From positions 992,001 through 1,056,000 of the forward strand of contig SPDT01000001.1 in the NCBI GenBank assembly GCA_008477525.1: DNA of 64,000 bases, in the 5' to 3' direction. Made by a program: the position numbers and the translations under genes. The DNA comes from Hypomyces perniciosus (lineage: Eukaryota; Ascomycota; Sordariomycetes; Hypocreales; Hypocreaceae). The stretch's first letter is position 1. Each line of letters opens with the position of its first letter. Positions 1 to 12,100 of the stretch are shown here, piece after piece. Below the pieces are notes generated by a model. That model was not told the DNA's origin and made no database searches. It saw only the letters and a list, made by a program, of their open reading frames with translations.

Positions 1-45
1 GGTTAGCCAAATGCTGTTACCTGGCGTTGATCTGTTTGTCTATAC

Positions 46-132
46 AAAGTTGCCTGCCTCTAGGAGCCCATATGCTATGGAGCCTCCAGTGGCTCCCGTG
101 GCTCCGACCAGTAAAACTTTCGTTTTCGCCAT
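46..132 (-). CDS. NmrA-like NAD(P)-binding protein, first exon only (runs off the window)
   Basis: A minus-strand ATG at 132 opens a 29-codon exon encoding an N-terminal Rossmann strand and glycine-rich loop: MAKTKVLLVGATGATGGS. The GATGATGG nucleotide-binding motif after a hydrophobic strand is typical of NmrA-like/isoflavone-reductase-like atypical short-chain dehydrogenases, which bind NAD(P) as redox sensors or reductases. The exon ends in phase 0 at 46, followed by a GTATAG donor at 45-40 and a TTGGCTAAC branch-like sequence near position 5; the acceptor and the rest of the protein lie outside the window. The exact role cannot be told from this part. The motif is seen; the family is established knowledge; the splice is inferred. 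Confidence 0.65.
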
Positions 133-140
133 TGTTTTGT

Positions 141-434
141 TCAAAATGAAGTGACAGTCATTGAATTTGATCCAACAACGCCTGAGAGAAGCATGGAAAG
201 GCACACGAGCGGTGTGACAACAAGACCAAGAACAGCGACTTCGTCCTCGTAATGGTTACCAGCGTCCTCCATGCATAGCAAGGTTCTTGTCAACGCCTTA
301 TATTCGATGCCGACAACTTCAGACGGTCTTCGGTGATAGATGTTTATTGCCACAAGTAAGGAACGCGCCAACGCGCTGCATCCTCTCCGCGCAGTACCAG
401 CCCACTTGAGGCGGACATTGCCTGCCGTGCACAC
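141..434 (-). pseudogene. possible fragment of a fungal Zn2Cys6-type transcription factor
   Basis: An open stretch of about 97 codons lies directly upstream of the NmrA-like start and on the same strand, ending only 8 bp before that ATG. It has no ATG at its 5' end. Its middle (IEYKALTRTLL followed by an acidic YEDEVAVLGLV segment) resembles the helical middle region of fungal transcription factors, where a Y-x-A-L helix precedes a D-E-T-L-A-V-L helix. There is no Zn cluster and no proper C-terminus. It could be a decayed gene end or a chance open frame in the NmrA promoter; I favour a fragment only weakly. Confidence 0.25.
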
Positions 435-1232
435 TCTGTTACATTATTAATCAAATGGTTGATTTCCTACATATAGGGTTATAAATCAGAAAACATGATT
501 GCTAATGCTTTGAAATCAATCGATGGTGAAGACAGTTCCATTGGCGCCAATATTCAAGCATGGTGGTTGGGCAGCATGACAAGCTGGGAAACACGACGCC
601 GAACATAACGTCCAAACATAACGTCCTAATATAACGGCTAGGCAATTATAATTTAACAGGCCCCAAGACGTGAGAGAGTGGGTCGGCGTCTACATTAGCG
701 ATCCGGAGCCGCATGGACACCTAAACTCCTTACATGGTCTAGACGCGACATGTGAGAGCCGAACGCCTTCGCCATGATCCGCGGATATTTTCAAGCCATC
801 TGCCATGTTCCCGCGGACATTGTAGATCTAACTCTGCTCAAAAAAGCTTACTGAACTGTCACACATCTCTCTCTGACGGCTCGATGGAAACGGCACTAAG
901 ATGTCAGTTCATCGCATGGGGTTGCTCCGCGCTGCGATTCGACACACAACAGACCAAAATCTGCAATGTTATGTGGCGTTACTACAACTAGCTAACTTTG
1001 GGTTTTGTTCCCTGTCCGCTGTAGCTAAACCCTGCTGTGGTCGAGATAGGCTTCAAAATACTCTTGGTGCGGAAGCCATACACTTGCTTGTACAGCGCTT
1101 CTCCTCAAAGTTGATCAATATACGCGGCATCTTACCTTGTCCAGTCGCAAGGCTAGAAGTATATGGTGCACAGCAGAGGGCGCTCAAGCCGCAGCACTTG
1201 TGCGTATCGGAACTCCGGGATAGTTAACGACG
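435..1232. other. intergenic island sequence, no supported gene
   Basis: Base composition is balanced, unlike the blocks that follow, so this is host sequence. Open frames at 752-991 and 901-1227 (plus) show no recognisable domain. At about 599-642 the motif ATAACG is repeated three times (CATAACGTCC, CATAACGTCC, TATAACGGC). The last bases, CGACG at 1228-1232, are the left target-site duplication of the large element that follows. Confidence 0.5.
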
Positions 1233-1504
1233 TGTCGCGTAAAGCGGATCGTATAGTCAGCACATTCATTTCACTATACGGGTCAAAAGGCACCTGAATT
1301 CCAGCTCTGTTTATCGCTCTTGCTGCTGTCTGAAGAACTATGCCCCTGTATCTTTGATAGTTTCCTCGCCAGCTATGTTATAGTATATCTAAAACGCGAC
1401 GCATTCTTTGAGTCTATATCTTTAACTCCTCTTTACGTTCTATATCGCAATTTCCTTTATTTTAACTTTAACAGAGCTTTCCACTTAATCTGCACTATCC
1501 GATA
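1233..1504 (-). repeat. left LTR of outer element (its 3' LTR)
   Basis: This 272-bp copy is equal in length to 16266-16537. The first 150 bp keep balanced composition, including CGTATAG...CTATACG, a 7-bp inverted repeat at the left end. The inner part has decayed (for example ACGCGACGCATTCTTTGAG where the partner keeps CGCGTTCCTCTAG). Ends are TGTCG and CCGATA, the latter a RIP form of CCGACA. Confidence 0.88.
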
Positions 1505-1660
1505 CACCCCTTTAGCTAAAGCTACTTAAAGCCTTAGCTATATAATTTATTATAATGCAGGTTTCTTTATTAACTGCAAGAGTAATTAGGATAAATTATT
1601 AGTCTATATATCTCTTTATCTTTATTAACACTTCTTACTATAATATTAGCAGCCTAATCT

Positions 1661-1866
1661 ACTAGCATTAATAGCCTTCTTTCCACTAGCTTTAATAGTC
1701 CTTTTACTAATATTAATAAACTTCCTACTAGTATTAATAGCCTTTTTTCTACTAATATTAATAATCTTTTTATTAATATTAATAAGCTCCCTACCAGTAT
1801 TAATAGCCTTTTTTTTTATTAATATTAATAATCTGTTTACTAGTATGAATAGTCTTTTTATTAAAA
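1661..1866. repeat. RIP-decayed minisatellite, about 22-bp period
   Basis: About nine imperfect tandem units of the form AGTATTAATAGCCTTTTTACT follow each other with 21-25 bp spacing. The units alternate between AGTATTAATAGCC and AATATTAATAATC/AAAC cores. The array lies in the interior of the outer retroelement near its 3' LTR, where untranslated repeats are common. No coding role is visible. Confidence 0.6.
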
Positions 1867-3494
1867 AGTCTAAATCTAATAATTGATTTATTTAATTTAA
1901 TTATAATAACGGCTTAAAATAACCAATTATCTTTAATATCTTTAAGTTTAAGTTTAACTTTAATTTAATATGTGAATAAATTTTATATTTAATATTTTAA
2001 TAAATTTCCAGCATTTCCTTTTTAATAGTACTTTTATTAATTTATTTGCAATAATCTTTCTACTTTTTATTTATTTAATCTTAATTCTTTTTTTTAAACT
2101 TTTAATTAAAGCTAGTATTAATAAATATTAATATACTTTAATTTTATTATTAATTTTATTAATTCTTTTATAAATAATTCGATTGTTTAGGTATTATTAT
2201 AGCTTATTTATAAAAGATCCTTTAATTTTACCTCTAAGGCTTTAAAGAATCTGCCAATTAAAATTACTTCTTTAACTACTTGAGAATAATTAATAGCTTT
2301 ATTTTAATACTTAAAGTAATAATAATAGTTTATTTTAAAGCTGTCTATACAATTAAACTATTAACTAAAATTGTATATATTTAAATATAAAAAGAATATT
2401 TAATTAAATAATTTATAACTTTATAACATCATTTATTAAAATCAAAAAGGAATTTTTATAATTATAAAATAGTAAATATAATATTAGGTTTTATTAAAAT
2501 TACTGTAAATAGTATAGATTTAATTCTTTATTAATATGTTTTAATTAATACTTTTATAGCTGTTTTTAATAATAGCTTTAACCTTTCTTAACTTATAAGT
2601 CTATTAGGAAGCTTTCTATATATATTAATTCTAAATTAATTAATAATTTTATTAATATATATATTTTAATTAAGCTAAATCTTCTTTACTTATTACTCTT
2701 AAAGAATATAGATACCTAGAAACTACTTTAATTCGCCTATTAAATTTATTTAATACTATATACTTAAATTATTAATAGCTTTTTTCGCTTTTTATATATT
2801 TTTCTTTTCATATACTTAAATAATATAATTGATAAAAAACATTCTTTATTTAATTATTATATAGGGTTTTTAAAAACCTATTTTAAATCTTAAGTCTTTA
2901 AGTATATATATATATAAAGTATTTCTGCTATAAAAGTAGTAATTTTTTTAATCTATATAAAGTTTTTTATAGTTTTAGCACTTTTCTTTATTTTTGAATC
3001 CTAGTAGTATCTTTATATATATAACCCTATTTAATTTACAGTTAATAAATATATTAACTATATTTATTTATTTATGCTTAAACTTATATTTTACTGCTAT
3101 TACTATTTATGCCTTAAATTATATTCCAGCTAATATTATAGCTTTATAGGCAAATCTTTTAAAGTAATATTATTTATATAAATAGAAATTGCTATTTATA
3201 TAGATAGTCTGTGCGCCGCCCGCGAAAATCTCCCTAGCTTTTAATTCCTAACATTTTTAATAACACCTTTAGCCATAACAAGAACACTAATCTAATACTA
3301 TCAGCGCCCTTTACTATAATAGATATCCCTGTTAACCCTTTATTAACTCAATCTAAAGATATATCTAGCTTTAACTTTATTAATTACACGGATCCTAATA
3401 GCGAAAATCCTAGGCGGCTACAGTTACCTTTAAAGCTGCTAGATTTGCCTGAACCTAACTATGAAATCCCACCTATCGCCGCTATTCGATTCTA

Positions 3495-4457
3495 TTACCC
3501 GTTGGTGGGTCCTCTGGAAACCAACTGTTTGGCTTCGCCAAACAGTTAGCTATAAAAGTCCTAATATACTATAAAAGTCTGATATACTTTTTTCCTATAT
3601 AGCTACAGCTAAAATTAATATATATTTCTTTAAACTAAAATTATCTATACTTTATTTTAGCTATTCAAATTATAATATTATATATCTAATTATCTAGTTT
3701 TTTATTCTTAGCTAGCAAGCTATTTAGGTACCTCCTTTATATTCCTTTTATAGCACTCCCTATTCAGCCCTAGCAGCAGCAGCCAACGCGGTAATTAGGT
3801 CTTAATATCGAGAAAATAGCTAGCTAGTGGTTATAATAGGAGCCTGCTGCCTTTACTTCATCGTTATTATATAGCTCGCTATCTTTATCTGTGACTTCTG
3901 TTAATAGACTTGTTGCCGGGCTCGATGATGGGCTTATTGAAGGACTCGCAGATGGACTCGTCGAAGGGCCTACTGACAGGCTCGTTAAAGGGCTCGATGA
4001 CGGACTCGCCTATGGGCTTGATAACGGGCTCGTTAAAGGACTTGATGACGGACTCGATAACGGGCTCGTTGACGCGTTATTTAGTGTTGATATCGGTTAA
4101 TATATCGCGCTTTTCTTTTCACTACTAGCTGCTGAGCTTGTTATCTGTTAAATTGAGTGGCAGCAGTATAGAAAAAATAGTGTTTTGAAATGCTAAGATG
4201 AATAGGTCGGTTATAGTCGCCTAGGAAAGTTATCGCGGCTTTGAATGTATCGTGATAGTAATGATTTTTAATGTAGTTGGTGGTGATAGTTAAGAGGATA
4301 CTTATTATTATTTTAGGTATATAAGAATTTGCATAGAACTAGAATAAATGCAGGTAGCGGCTAAGTGTATCGGACTTTTGTGGTGTATTAGGACTTTTGT
4401 GGCCAACTGTTAGGCAAAGTCTAACAGTTGGTTTCCAGAGGACCCACCAACAGGTAA
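3495..4457. mobile_element. 963-bp MITE-like TIR element with TA target duplication
   Basis: Terminal inverted repeats of about 100 bp start TTACC(C/T)GTTGGTGGG and are flanked by TA on both sides (3493-3494 and 4458-4459), as for Tc1/mariner-class elements. Next to each end is an almost perfect hairpin: AACTGTTTGGC-TTC-GCCAAACAGTT on the left, partly decayed on the right. The element interrupts a reading frame of the host TIR element, so it arrived later. It is less AT-rich than its surroundings. The only open frame (3891-4100) consists of a 12-bp minisatellite; no transposase is visible, so it is non-autonomous. Confidence 0.75.
3918..4073 (+). repeat. 12-bp minisatellite, 13 exact-length units
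   Basis: Thirteen consecutive 12-bp units of consensus GGGCTCGATGAC run without a gap over exactly 156 bp. In the frame starting at 3891 they encode a tetrapeptide repeat of the form G-L-(D/V/I)-(D/K/E/N). Units differ mostly at positions 2-3 and 8-12. The GC content is far above the surrounding block. It could be a simple expansion in a non-coding MITE or a short repeat peptide; the former is more likely. Confidence 0.85.
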
Positions 4458-5433
4458 TAACCTAATCTAGCAACCTTCTATATCTCTATACTATACTGCT
4501 ATAGATAATTTAAAAGAAAAAGTAAAACTATATTTAGAAAGCTGCGTTTATATAGATGCCTTAATGTATTAACTTTATAATATAATAATAATAGTTTAGT
4601 AATATTGCGATATATATTAATTATATATCTATTAACCTCTTTAACTAGCAGCATTAACTTACAGTTACTACTTTATATATATAAAAAAAGCTAAAGCCAC
4701 TTTAACTATACTATAATACCTTTATATAATAGTATACTTTACTATATAGTCACTTTATCTTTTAAAAGCTTAAAGCTAGTAAACCTTTTAATAAATATAA
4801 TATATATCCGCAATGGGAGCTTATAAAGCCTTTAATATATCTACTATTATTTTTTATAGAAAATATTATTAATAGTTATATATATTAGGATTTAAATAAA
4901 TTACTCCTTTATATTTAAAACCTAGATATTTTTCAAAATCTTCATAAAAGACTTTAACTATTAAATAAAAAAAACTGCCTATATTAATTATACTTTAAGC
5001 TATCAATAGCAGTAATAGTAGTAATAGTTATATTAATAATAGTAGTAGTCGTAATAGTAGTAATAGATATAGAGTTAATATATAATATATATAGTAATTA
5101 TAGTAGTTATAAAGAGAGTAAAGGTAAAGGCAAAGGCGACTTAAAAGACAACTTAAAGGGTAACTATCTATATGCTAACTAAACTTTAGTATTTAGCGAG
5201 CCCTTTTATAATTTAAAATAAAGAGTTTAAGAATATTATATTAACTATATAGCTAGAAAGATAGTTAAATTAAAGAGATTCTATATAAACTAAATAAAAG
5301 GGATATTACAGATTTATTTATTAAAGCAATATAATATATTACTGCTGCTATCTATTATAGTATTATATAAAGGATTAAGTTATATAGTGTAAGTAGCTGT
5401 AGGGAGATTTTCGCGGGCAGCGTATAGATTATC

Positions 5434-5695
5434 TGTCAGGAGACCGGAAGCTCCGGAGCTCTCTTAGTATCACATGGGCCGGAATGTATATATAAGGGCA
5501 ACTGTAGTCCCCGAAGATATAGAACTTTAGAGACCAGTAAACTACTGCTGCTACACCTAACTGTTAGTTTCTGGCGCATTACCTGCTTATTAGCATCTAT
5601 TTTCCCTCTATATGACTGCTCTTTAACCTCCTTTACTTTTCCCTAGGGTCGCAGCCCTTCGCCTAATCTGTCTGCCTTAAAGAGGGTCTCTAATA
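5434..5695 (+). repeat. solo LTR, family L1 (262 bp), with TSD TTATC
   Basis: The copy starts TGTCAGGAGACC and ends GGTCTCTAATA (decayed TAACA), so the ends form an imperfect inverted repeat. It is flanked by a perfect 5-bp duplication TTATC (5429-5433 and 5696-5700). A TATA-like TATATATAAGG follows 50 bp in. Related copies of the same length are at 21068-21329 and 44907-45168, and a broken one begins at 25337. It lies inside the right terminal repeat of the TIR element, so it is younger. This copy is the best preserved of the family. Confidence 0.85.
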
Positions 5696-5737
5696 TTATC
5701 TATATGAATAGTAATTTCTATCTATATAAATAGTATT

Positions 5738-8374
5738 CCTTATCTTTTAATGTTTATTAATTACTATATATAATTAATTATACATTATATTTAATAAAAA
5801 AGCTATATTTATTTGTTTTATATATAAAAAACCTATATATAGTTAAAGATTTAACTTCTTTTAATTATTCCTTTTAAGATTTTAATACATAATCCCTATT
5901 AGTTATATTAAATTAAATGCTTTTCTATACCTTTTACAAAAACTTTAACTTAATAGTTATTTAAGTCTTTTATTGTTTTTAATACTTGAAAGAGATTATA
6001 CTTATAAGTCTTTAATTAAAACTTTATAGTAGTAATAAATGCTTTATAACTTATTATTTTTATTGAAATTAGTAAAAGATCTTAACATTAAACTTTAAAT
6101 AGCTATAGTTTCTCTATTTCTTTTTATTTTTTAAAGTAAATACTTTCAATAATATATATTATATTATTAAACTTATAAATACTATATTTCCTTTTTTCCT
6201 TACCCCTTTAAATTAAATAGGCAGAATAGCTATAACTATTACTTTTAAATCTTTATTATTATTTAATTCTATTATAAAAGTTATTTTAACTTCCTTTAAC
6301 GCCTTAGCTCTCTCTTTATTTATTGATTTATTAACTTTATCCTCTTTTAACTAATTAATCTATTCTTAATTAAAAAGTAGCGGCTTATATTAATAATAAT
6401 TCTATTACAGATTAACTCTTTCTCCTCTTTAATTCTATTAAAAATCAACTCCTTCTCGTCTCTTCCTATATCGCTTTCCGCCTTTATATCTCAGTTAATT
6501 CCCTTACTATTAAAGATTACTTTATTCTGCCTTTATCCTTTAAAGATCTCTATACGTGCAATTATTTAATTTATTAATATTAAAGGTTTAATTAATATTC
6601 TCTTTCTGTTAAAGAATCTATTTTTATTAAAAATAATATTATAAATTAATATTACCTTTCTTTAATATAAGATCTAGATTGTAAAGATATTAATAGATTT
6701 ATATCTAATAAAGTAATTAATATAAACTGTCAGGTTTAATTTCTTTAACTTATTCCTTTTAAGTTAAATATTTAAAGTTATTTTATATACTTTATAACTC
6801 TATACCTTAAAATAACCAATTTATAATTTCTTTTTAAATATATACTTAAATAGGCTGTTTTATTCATTTCCTTCCTTAAAAACTTAATGCTTTAAATTAT
6901 ATACTATTACTAGTATATATAAATCTCCTGCAATAATAATTTCCTTTACTGCCGCTTTTTTAAAAGATTGAAATCTAGCTAAATTGTTTAAAATGTATAT
7001 TAATACTCTTAACTCTAAAATAATTAATAAATGTAGTAAATATTAATTTTTATAATAGTTACTTTTAATGTTTATTAAAAATACTACTTCTACTAAATTA
7101 ATTTAACTAATAATTCTTTTAATATTCCTAATAGTTAATTTATATTATTACTTTAACTTCCTTTTCTTTACTTCTTTTTAAAGAGTATTAACCTATATTT
7201 TAAATATTAAATTATTAATAATTGTATTTTCGATTGCCTATTCTTTTTTTATATAAAAAGTAAATTTATTTAATTTAATTTTAAAATTATTGCCTAGCAG
7301 TTAATATCTTAATAATTAAAAAGTCTATATACTTTATCTATTAATATTAGCCTTTTATAAAACTTTTAGTTTTTACTTTTTTATAGTCTCTTTAACCTAA
7401 TTTTATTAATATTTTTATTTAATATTTTAATATTCCCTTTTTCTTTCTTTATACTTAAAAAAGCTTAATTATATTTAATAACTAGTTTTAGTATTAATTC
7501 ATAGTCTTTTATTTATTCCTTGAAAATCTTAACTATTTTTTTAATTAACTAGTTATTACATCTATTTAAAAAAGCTTTTACTTTTTAATATTAATTTCTT
7601 TAATTAAATAAATTGCCTTTTTTATGTTATTAATATTTAATCCTTTAATAATTCATTATTAAAATATAATTTTAACTGCTTTAATAATTTAAATTATTAT
7701 AAAAATCCCTTAATTTAATTATTATTGTTCTTTACTAATCTTCTTTATAGTATTTTAAAAAGTAATAATATAAATTTAATAAATAAATTTCAATAAATTT
7801 ATAAAGTTAAATAACTATTAATATTTTTAAATCTTAAAAAGATTATATTTAACTATTTAATTAACTATTATCTTTTAACTTCCTAGCTTATTCATAAAGT
7901 TTTTACTCTTTTTAAAGGCTTCTAAAATCAATTAATATTATAAAGTTATTTTATTTAACATAAATCCTTTGTTAAATTTATAAAAGCTTTAAAGATAAGT
8001 AATTTATTAAATAAAGGGATTTTCCCTTTAAAGTTAATATTAATATATTAATAAAATATAATTATAAATAAAAGTATATACTTTATTTATATTATAGGTT
8101 TATTTTTTATATCTTTTATTTAATCTTTTCTATATAATAACCTATTAATTAAAAGTCAATTGTTTAATAAATCTTATATCTTTATAGTTATTAACTTTTT
8201 TAACTAAATTTAAAGTTTAATGCTTAACTAATTTACTTATAAGTAATATAGTTTAATTAAACAAATTAATAGCTTTTTATCGTATTAATAGAAAATTATT
8301 GTTAATAATAATTAGCTAGTTATTTTAATCCTTTTTACTAATAAAGGTAATATTAACTTTTTTAAATACTATAG
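5738..8374. other. RIP-decayed interior of outer retroelement
   Basis: Very AT-rich sequence with no open frames and no clear domain. Scattered GC remnants (6440-6560) read on the minus strand as charged, Glu/Lys/Asn-rich stretches when TAA/TAG are taken as former Gln codons, consistent with the minus-strand orientation of the outer element. The last bases, TATAG at 8370-8374, are the left target duplication of the gypsy element. Confidence 0.55.
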
Positions 8375-8782
8375 TGTCACGACCTGACCATATCAAAGAC
8401 CAGGTTACAGGGACACGGAAGAATATCGGTTACTCTGACCAATTATCAGGAAGTAATTCCCGCGCTAAATATAATTACCTAAACGCTTATTACCTTAAAA
8501 TATATAATCATTTACTTAATTACTGTACTATTACAGTAATTGTAATAACATTTACTAAAATATTAATAATTATATATAAATCTCCTTTATATATATATAA
8601 CTAGTTTATTACTTATTTAATATAATTACTTAAATAGTTATTAATTAATTGCATTTACTAAAACTGCCTATTTTATAAAATTATAACTATATTACCCTAT
8701 TTAATATTTACCTTTAACCTCTCTATTAATATAAACCTATAAACCTTAATTTAACTATTAAAAACTAACCTAGATTATTATA
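8375..8782 (+). repeat. 5' LTR of the gypsy element
   Basis: 408 bp. The first 95 bp keep GC (CACGACCTGACC, CAGGGACACGG), while the rest has decayed to ends such as GATTATTATA for the original GATCGTTACA. Open frame 8374-8604 inside it is incidental. Confidence 0.9.
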
Positions 8783-9199
8783 TATTAACGACTTTTATTT
8801 AAAAGGCTATTAAAAATCCTAAGTAATATTGCAAGTATATCCATTATAGTATCCTTTTCTAATAACCCTAATACTTTACCCTTTATTTTACCTCCTCGCT
8901 AAAGGCAGGATAATAATAGAGATAATAATATAAGTAAAAGCAAAGATAAAAGTAAGTCAATAAAACAGAATAACTATACATTTATATAAAAAAAAGCCTT
9001 CTAATATATAGAAACTAATTATATAAAACAGGAATAACACTACTAATACCTAATTGCCAAAAACGCTAGACTTTAGTAAATAATTCACTAACAGTAAATA
9101 ACTATGATAAGCTTATAGAATTAAGCCCCACTTAATCTAAACCTTATACTAAACCTAAAAGGGAATTAACTTTTAAAGGACTTAAAAGAGTCGCTTAAA

Positions 9200-12100
9200 A
9201 TACAGCCCTTTAAACCTTTTAATAAAAGTATTATAGCACTTTAACTATTTCCTACTTAACTATACAACTATTTCACCTATTTCTTAACCAGCTTTAATAT
9301 AAAGACTAATAAAGTCCTTTTAATTATTAAATAATTTAAAGGAAACGCCTTAAAGTAGTTTAAACCTATTTAAAGGGATTTCTTTAATAATAAAAGTAAA
9401 GTTAATAAGTAGATATAATTTATATTCGTTAATTATAATTAATTTAAAGAAAGACTAAAGAATATCTTTAATAATATTAATAAAGAATATACTATAGAAA
9501 ATAAACTTATAAACTTAATCTAAAAAAGAAAATACTTTAACTATATTATATACTTTAAAAACTATACTTTTAAAGTTAAATAGGGAAACTTTACTTTTAT
9601 TAAATGTTTTTATAATAAACTTAAACTAAAAATAAAAAGGGAAGCTTATAAATTCTTTTGCAATGAAGGCATTATTAAGTTTATTAAAAAATATATAAAT
9701 GCACATAATTTACTTTATAAACTCTATTTAAATATAAAAAAAAAGGTAATCTAGATAAAGCTATAAATATTAAAAATATATAAATTAAAGTAAAAAGCAA
9801 TAAAATATATCGCTAGCTTTAACAATAAAAGACCTAGTTAAATAAATCTAAATACTATTTAAAAAGGAAAAGTAAAGGTTATTTATTATAACTATAATAA
9901 GCCAGGATATATTTTAAAGGACTGTAAAGCTCTATAAAAGCTAAAAACTAATAAACCTTAAAAGCCTATACTAAAACCTAAATAAAAAGTTAATATAGTT
10001 TTAAAAGCTATTAATTATATATTATTTAACTAAACTATATATTATAATAATAACTACTTTATTTATAAATCCAGTAAAGATAAAAGTAGATAATACTTAA
10101 AATAACTTAAAAAAATATCTATAATAAACTGAAAAGGATACCGGTTAAAACTTAAATCTTTAATTGTTAAAGATATTCTTAGAGAAAATAAAGTAAATAG
10201 GTATTTACTATATTTAAACAGTTTAATAAAATAAAACTTAAACTTTAACTATATAAAATTAAATAGGGATAATAATATCTTAGATAAATAAATAGTTACT
10301 GTAATTAACTATTAATATTTTAATTAAATTACTATAGGCAATAAAAGATAAACTAGCAGCAGTAACTCTAATAATAAAAATAAAGATAACCCTTTATAAT
10401 ATAGACTATTACTATATAGTACTATACTTTTAAAACTAGAAAATGTACTATTAACGTATAGTAATTTTAAAAATAACTTAAATAAATATTACCTTTATAT
10501 AGTTGAAAGAATTACTATAAATATATAATAAAACAAGATATATTTACACTTATATAAATAGCTTTATATATAAAACAGAGCTAATAATAAAATAGCTATT
10601 AAAGTAATTTTAATTGCCTTAACTATATAAGCAAAACCTGTATATATTTATAGATAAAGAGACTATACTATAAATAACCCTGCTTATAAAACGCACTATA
10701 CTATATCCTAGGTCATTTACATTATATACAGCTATATAGCATACTTTTAAAAAAAAGTAAAATATAATATATTCCTAATTAAAATCCTATTCTACTTTAT
10801 AGAATAGATATAAGATTATAATACTTTTAAAAAATAAATTATAACTATATAGTATTAAAACTTTAAAATTATTATTATTAAATTAAATATTAAAACCTTA
10901 AAAGAATATTGTTAGTTATAAAGACTTAAAGGATATAAGGCTAAAAGATACTATATCTATTACTAAAAGAAATTAATAGAGTAGCACTTCCACTATAATA
11001 AAAGGTTTTAAATGCAATTAATAACACTATTTAAAGTGTAATAGCCTAAAGTATATTATATATAAGTAAAATAAGTTATAGGATTAATATTTATAATAAG
11101 CCAATAATACCTTATATTTATCGCTAAACTATATATACTGCTAAAAGGATAAATGCACTATTTATTTATAGGAAAAACTCTAAAAATAGTAAATGTAAAA
11201 GCATATAGGGTATAAACCTACTTTAAAAGATAAAAAGATTAATTAGATTATAAAGGAACTGCATTAAAATTAATTTAACTTTATTACCTATAAAAGAACC
11301 GCTTATAATAAAAAAAGTAGCACTTATTTTAAAAAACCTTGACTAACTGCAAAATTTATATAAGATAAAAAGAATTAAGAAATAATTAATATTACCTGTA
11401 AAAGGGCTACAGGGTAATAACTAATAAATTATATCTTTTAAAATATTAGATAATAAAAGTAATAATAAAGATTTACTATATTTTAAACTAAAGATAATAG
11501 TTAAAGGATATCGGCTATATATATTAATAGATAGTAGAGTAATAGGCAATTTTATTGCACCTATAACTATAAATCGCTTATAGTTACCTTAAAAAGAGAA
11601 AACTAAACTATATTAACTTTATTAAACGGAAAAAAAAAAGCCTTTATATATAATAATAGATAAGTTAAGCGAAAGACTAATTATCTTAAACTTAAAATCG
11701 CTAAATGTAAAGGAGTAATTGCTTATAATATAGCGAATATTAATAAATATAATATTATTTTCGGTTATTTTTAATTAAAACGCAATAACTTTAATATTAA
11801 CTGGGAAAAAGGCTAGCTTTATTAACGCGATAGTAAAGCTCCTTTAGTAATTAGAACTATTAAAAAGGCTTTAGCTATAAGGCAAAAATCCTATATAAAA
11901 CCCTTAAGTATATTAAAGAAAGGGACTAAAAAGGTTACCTTTAATTTAATTATAGAAATAATCTACTTAAAAATAAGGCTTAAATAAAGTAAAGGGAAAA
12001 ATAAACGAATCCAAAAAATAATTGCCTTTTTATAAAAAGCATTTAATAATATTAATAAAATACTCAAGATAAAAAGCCTTAAAATAATAGTAGTATTAAA

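Larger units (their letters stand above)
3166..5737. mobile_element. TIR element of unrecognised superfamily, carrying two later insertions
   Basis: The left terminal repeat (3166-3235) is the inverse of a right repeat that is now split in two: 5400-5433 (AGGGAGATTTTCGCGGGC...) and 5696-5737. A solo LTR sits inside the right arm. Each arm holds a roughly 22-bp motif (like CTATTTATATAGATAG) twice in tandem. Inside, 3370-3490 reads as a residual plus-strand protein stretch (...RRLQLPLKLLDLPEP...) interrupted by the element at 3495. The last 300 bp before the right arm resemble the corresponding part of the element at 21786-22517, so the two are one family. I see no known transposase motif, and no clear TSD. 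Confidence 0.6.

Noticed and set aside
752..1227. Overlapping plus-strand open frames of 79 and 108 codons
   Set aside because: No domain, no signal peptide, no plausible splice partner, and unremarkable amino-acid composition; most likely chance frames in intergenic DNA.
1661..1866. Regular repeats that might suggest a CRISPR-like array
   Set aside because: Units are adjacent and degenerate, without unique spacers, and the genome is eukaryotic; it is a decayed minisatellite.
8374..8604. 76-codon open frame
   Set aside because: It lies wholly inside the 5' LTR of the gypsy element and its start is the LTR terminus.
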